A stretch of DNA of 9,801 bases from an uncultured Pirellulaceae bacterium (lineage in GTDB: Bacteria > Planctomycetota > Planctomycetia > Pirellulales > Pirellulaceae): positions 1 through 9,801 of the forward strand of contig CAKQNH010000110.1 in NCBI GenBank assembly GCA_934255105.1, given 5' to 3'. This document shows positions 7,654 through 9,801 of this stretch, piece after piece. The translations under genes and the position numbers were made by a program. Below the pieces are notes generated by a model. The model ran no database searches. It saw only the letters and a list, made by a program, of their open reading frames with translations, and was not told the origin of the DNA. Position 1 is the stretch's first letter. Each line of letters begins with the position of its first letter.

Positions 7654-8598
7654 TTACCGGAGAAAAGCAGTTCGCGATACAACTGCGAGCATTCTACCAC
7701 GCAGCCAGCCAAGCCCTATTGCAAGCATGATCGAAATAAAGCAGGCACCACACGCGATAACCACTAGACTTGTATCTTTCGCCAATATCCGTTGAAGGAA
7801 TGCTATGACTAGCGGGTGCACTAGGTAGACGGGAAGAGCTAACCGTCCAATGTATTCAGTCCATGAATTAGATGGCAGGAACAAGTGCCAGCCGATGAGG
7901 GCTGAGGTTGCACCAACAAGGAAGGGTATTGACCATCGCCCTTCATTTACATCCCATGTGAATAACAGCGAGGCTGCAATTGAGAACAACATCGCCAATT
8001 TGGCCAATCTCGAGTTTGGTGGTGCAAATCCCAGCATTAATCCCAAACAGACCGACGGAAGTACGAAAATCCACTGCGGAAGAGGGATAGTAAACTCATA
8101 CTCCTCTAAAAGCTTTGCGGCTGTGAAGGATAGAACTGGAAGCATGGTGCAAAGAACTAAGAACGATCTTTCTCGGAGGTAAGTATGTACATGACATGAT
8201 AGAATCGAGGCTAAGACACTTGTGACGAATGCAAATGGAAGAAACCACAGATGAATCGCGGGACCCGTAAATAGCATCCAGAAATGGAACTCGCTTTGGA
8301 TGGCTTGGTTACTGTAGGCAGCATCCATGACATTTGCCATTGCGTAGATTCCGCTCCAAACCAACCATGGAATCAAGAGCCGAACCGCTCGCTTCTGCAC
8401 AACCCTAAACCACGACCGGTCATTCGCGTTAGTCGTTGCAAAAGCAATCAGCAAGATTGTAAACAACGGCAACCCACCGTAAGCAATTGAGCTGCCTACA
8501 GCCCCAACATGAAACCATACGATACCGAGACTGGCGAGCAGTCGTAGCAGTTCTATCAGCCCATTCCTATTTGATTGCGTGTTGGCTGAAACAATCAC
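7654..8598 (-). CDS. Membrane acyltransferase, acyltransferase-3 (OafA/WecH-like) family
   Basis: A 314-residue integral membrane protein with about 10 hydrophobic helices, predicted to acylate (often O-acetylate) a surface glycan. Visible family motifs, numbering from the chosen start: RNGLIELLRLLASLGIVWFH (11-30) with the expected catalytic histidine H30, RAVRLLIPWLVW on the next cytoplasmic edge, HLWFLPFAF, and the C-terminal EYIGRLALPVYLVH whose histidine is near residue 261. The frame extends to a GTG at 8670, but the extra 24 residues come from DNA that encodes a transposase remnant in another frame. The GTG at 8598 has AAGAGGA 10 bases upstream and starts just before the conserved domain. 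I prefer 8598; the alternative start cannot be excluded. The gene is the first of the minus-strand group, with the flippase next. The acyl donor and acceptor are unknown. Confidence 0.85.
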   Translation of the reverse strand: MIVSANTQSNRNGLIELLRLLASLGIVWFHVGAVGSSIAYGGLPLFTILLIAFATTNANDRSWFRVVQKRAVRLLIPWLVWSGIYAMANVMDAAYSNQAIQSEFHFWMLFTGPAIHLWFLPFAFVTSVLASILSCHVHTYLRERSFLVLCTMLPVLSFTAAKLLEEYEFTIPLPQWIFVLPSVCLGLMLGFAPPNSRLAKLAMLFSIAASLLFTWDVNEGRWSIPFLVGATSALIGWHLFLPSNSWTEYIGRLALPVYLVHPLVIAFLQRILAKDTSLVVIACGACFISIMLAIGLGWLRGRMLAVVSRTAFLR

Positions 8599-8608
8599 TG
8601 AGGCATAA

Positions 8609-8615
8609 TCCTCTT
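8609..8615 (-). promoter_or_regulatory. Possible Shine-Dalgarno site for the acyltransferase-3 GTG start at 8598
   Basis: AAGAGGA on the minus strand lies 10 bases upstream of the GTG at 8598. The alternative GTG at 8670 sits inside transposase-derived sequence, so this site supports the shorter protein. The spacing is on the long side. Confidence 0.45.
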
Positions 8616-8617
8616 GA

Positions 8618-8797
8618 TGCTCGATTAATGAGACTGATTCGGTTCTTGCCGTACTTACGTGGGCGGCCACGCTGGCCTGTTTTGTTCACCGGAAGGTCGA
8701 ACAGCTTGGCGTCACGACGAAGCCTAGTGACGACCGTCCACTCGCAACTTCGAAGACGTCGACGCTTACCGAGAGTTTTTACGGCCCCCAGTCTGCC
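8618..8797 (-). pseudogene. Remnant of a DDE transposase (IS701/IS4-like), internal fragment
   Basis: A minus-strand frame reads CEWTVVTRLRRDAKLFDLP, then GQRGRPRKYGKNRISL. This pattern (VVTRLRRDAxLFDLP followed by a G-x-RGRPRKYG box) is what I recognise from the middle of IS701/IS4-like DDE transposases. The frame is open only from 8797 to 8570, closed by stops on both sides. It has no start and lacks both the N-terminal and C-terminal parts of the family (usually 400 or more residues). Resemblance fades at KTLGKRRR on the upstream side and after NRISL on the downstream side, where the acyltransferase-3 gene begins. It is therefore a decayed fragment left by an older insertion. The exact family is from memory and less sure than the transposase nature. 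Confidence 0.6.
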
Positions 8798-8814
8798 TCA
8801 CCACGCTCTGGGGC

Positions 8815-9003
8815 TTACCAGCGGATTGTTACGCCGCGATCTTCGATGAGCGCGACCGCAAGCTGGCTGAAGCTCGCCAGCCGGAGCAGAGTCTCGAGCA
8901 GCAGGTAAGCGTTCGACTTAAGCAGTCTTGACGGGTCGGTTAGCTTTATGGGTTGGTTTTGAAATTCCAACTCGTAGGTGGATGGCTGAACACGGCAATC
9001 GCA
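8815..9003 (-). other. Unassigned open frame, possible gene fragment (62 codons)
   Basis: Between an in-frame TGA at 9006-9004 and a TAA at 8817-8815 the minus strand is open and reads like a protein: STYELEFQNQPIKL, then SRLLKSNAYLLLETLLRLA, then VALIEDRGVTIRW. It has a plausible hydrophobic/charged helical pattern and reasonable codon use. There is no ATG, and a TTG in ELEF is the only weak start. I recognise no family. It may be a remnant of a gene broken by the flanking transposable elements, or chance. A competing open frame on the plus strand (8731-8928) overlaps it. Confidence 0.25.
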
Positions 9004-9104
9004 TCAAAATCATTGGCCAAATAGGATAGATTCGAGGAAATCGGTATTCTGGAATGCTCACCTTTTCATGGTCCATGTGATATGAGAGTCTAGAGCCTCA
9101 TTTT

Positions 9105-9114
9105 GAGGAAGGAG
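9105..9114 (+). promoter_or_regulatory. Strong Shine-Dalgarno site of IS3 orfA
   Basis: GAGGAAGGAG lies 8 bases upstream of the ATG at 9123 and fixes this start. Confidence 0.75.
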
Positions 9115-9122
9115 ACTTTCAG

Positions 9123-9404
9123 ATGACGAAGCGAAAGAAGCACAGTCCGGAGCAGATCGTGGCGAAGCTACGAGACGCGGATGTAATGTTGAATACAGGC
9201 AAAGAGCTGTCAGCCGTCTTGCAAAGCATGGGGGTAAGCGAGGCTACCTACCATCGCTGGCGCAAGCAGTACGGTGGCATGAAGAGTGATGAGGCGAAAC
9301 GTCTCAAAGAGCTTGAGGTGGAGAACTCGCGGCTGAAGCGGCTGCTTGCCGATGCAGAGCTCGACAAGTCCATGCTTAAGGAGGCACTTCGGGGAAACGG
9401 CTAA
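9123..9404 (+). CDS. IS3-family transposase OrfA (helix-turn-helix, leucine zipper)
   Basis: The 93-residue protein is the DNA-binding half of an IS3 transposase. Residues 8-50 form the Tnp_1/HTH_8-type helix-turn-helix (SPEQIVAKLRDADV, then GVSEATYHRWRKQYGG) that binds the terminal repeats. Residues 55-90 (KRLKELEVENSRLKRLLAD, then ELDKSMLKEAL) form the leucine zipper used for dimerisation. Length is typical for the family. A strong ribosome site at 9105-9114 fixes the ATG. In IS3 elements OrfA alone acts as a regulator, and the active transposase is the OrfAB fusion made by frameshifting. The required slippery sequence lies at the last codons of this gene, four bases before its TAA. Confidence 0.93.
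   Translation: MTKRKKHSPEQIVAKLRDADVMLNTGKELSAVLQSMGVSEATYHRWRKQYGGMKSDEAKRLKELEVENSRLKRLLADAELDKSMLKEALRGNG
9378..9398 (+). promoter_or_regulatory. Programmed -1 ribosomal frameshift signal joining orfA and orfB
   Basis: GGGAAAC at 9392-9398 is in the correct phase (G GGA AAC) to be a canonical X XXY YYZ slippery heptamer in the orfA frame. A perfect internal AAGGAGG (9378-9384), seven bases upstream, can act as the stimulator known from dnaX and IS911-type frameshifts. The orfB frame is open from 9380 and has no ATG, GTG or TTG near its beginning, so a -1 shift is the natural way to translate it. No strong downstream hairpin was seen, only a short GGC-TAA-GCC stem at 9399-9407. Confidence 0.75.
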
Positions 9405-9801
9405 GCCCGGCGCAGAAACGCGAAACTGTTCAGAAGATTCGAAATGAGTTTGAAGTATCTGAGCGTCGGGCCTGTCGTGGACTTGGATTTCGTCGCAGTA
9501 GTGTGCGTTACAAGCGTCGCGCGCGAAGCGACGAGCCGCAACTTCGTAGACGAATTTTGGAGCTCGTTAGGCAGCGACCGCGATTCGGTTATCGCCGTAT
9601 CGCAGACCTGCTGAGAGCTGAGGGCTTTCGAGTGAGCAACAAGCGGATACACCGTATTTGGCGTCAAGAAGGATTGAAAGTGCCCAGAAAAGCTAGGAAA
9701 AAGCGAGCTATTGGCACTAGTGGCAACGCTTGCCATCGATATCGCGCGACGCATCCGAACCATGTTTGGAGTTGGGACTTTGTCTTCGATCGCACCGAGA
9801 G
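9398..9801 (+). CDS. IS3-family transposase OrfB, catalytic part, 3' truncated by window end
   Basis: Read in the frame -1 to orfA, the sequence continues RLSPAQKRE, then RRACRGLGFRRSSVRYKRR, and RFGYRRIADLLRAEGFRVSNKRIHRIW in two adjoining blocks. These are the standard N-terminus and HTH_21 domain of IS3 OrfB. The RNase-H-like (rve) domain begins at HPNHVWSWDFVFD; its first catalytic aspartate is encoded at 9776-9778. The second aspartate and the glutamate lie beyond the window. There is no independent start codon: the protein is expected only as an OrfAB fusion through the slippery site, so the given left boundary is the first codon after the shift. No stop interrupts the visible 134 codons. 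Confidence 0.88.

Larger units (their letters stand above)
9078..9801 (+). mobile_element. IS3-family insertion sequence, left part, cut by window end
   Basis: OrfA and the beginning of orfB of an IS3-family element lie in the usual -1 frame relationship. The protein style, including the KRKKHSPEQIVAKLRDADV start and the GVSEATYHRWRKQYGG helix-turn-helix, fits the IS407-like group. The right end is outside the window, so the inverted repeats cannot be paired. The left border is a guess: IS3 ends begin with TG, and a TG at 9076 or 9078 lies at the usual 40-60 bases before orfA. Intactness of orfB beyond the first catalytic aspartate is unknown. Confidence 0.7.

Noticed and set aside
8487..8849. 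A 120-codon plus-strand open frame, arginine rich
   Set aside because: It is antisense to the acyltransferase start and the transposase remnant, has low-complexity arginine/leucine composition and no ribosome site.
8731..8928. A plus-strand open frame of 66 codons reading DAYREFLRPP and FDERDRKLAEA
   Set aside because: It looks protein-like, but it has no start codon context and overlaps the better supported minus-strand transposase remnant. It is kept only as a competitor to the unassigned frame at 8815-9003.
9401..9763. A 120-codon open frame on the minus strand
   Set aside because: It is exactly antisense to the start of IS3 orfB, whose translation is unmistakable in the plus -1 frame; it has no ribosome site or family signature.
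1..9801. CRISPR array, tRNA, rRNA, toxin-antitoxin or defence genes
   Set aside because: No regularly spaced repeats, cloverleaf pattern or diagnostic protein motifs were found on either strand.

Overview
The window looks like accessory DNA from a Gram-negative-type bacterium: a surface or exopolysaccharide gene group that has been invaded repeatedly by insertion sequences. Base composition is close to even. Clear Shine-Dalgarno sites precede several genes. The style of the transposases and of the beta-helix protein resembles what is common in Planctomycetes (Pirellulales), but that placement is an inference from memory and is not demonstrated here.

Layout. Positions 2-1954 (+) hold the 3' part of a gene for a large right-handed parallel beta-helix protein, entering from outside the window. 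Convergent with it, across a 387-base gap without a recognisable gene, lies a minus-strand group. In transcription order this is a membrane acyltransferase-3 protein (8598-7654), a Wzx/MATE-like polysaccharide flippase (7392-5923) and a left-handed beta-helix (hexapeptide) O-acetyltransferase (3118-2342). A complete IS66-family element (3216-5916, three genes tnpA-tnpB-tnpC, all minus strand) sits between the last two. Its ends carry imperfect 21-bp inverted repeats beginning GTAAGCG, flanked by a perfect 7-bp direct repeat (GAGCTAC). The insertion fell at the last base of the flippase stop codon, so no protein was broken. Removing the element restores a 96-base gap between flippase and acetyltransferase, so these two were probably neighbours in one transcription unit.

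The right-hand part (8618-9122) is a scrap zone. It holds a minus-strand DDE transposase remnant that runs into the 5' end of the acyltransferase gene, then an unassigned open frame. At the right edge an IS3-family element begins: orfA is complete (9123-9404) and orfB is cut by the window end. The two frames are linked by a textbook -1 frameshift signal, GGGAAAC at 9392-9398 preceded by AAGGAGG at 9378-9384.

How the genes may work together (inference). The flippase would move a lipid-linked oligosaccharide across the inner membrane. The two unrelated acyltransferases would decorate the sugar, one soluble in the cytoplasm and one in the membrane. The beta-helix protein would act on or bind the exported polysaccharide. 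No glycosyltransferase, polymerase or export gene is visible, so this is only an edge of a larger locus. I found no tRNA, rRNA or CRISPR array, and no novel defence or enzymatic system that the sequence supports.
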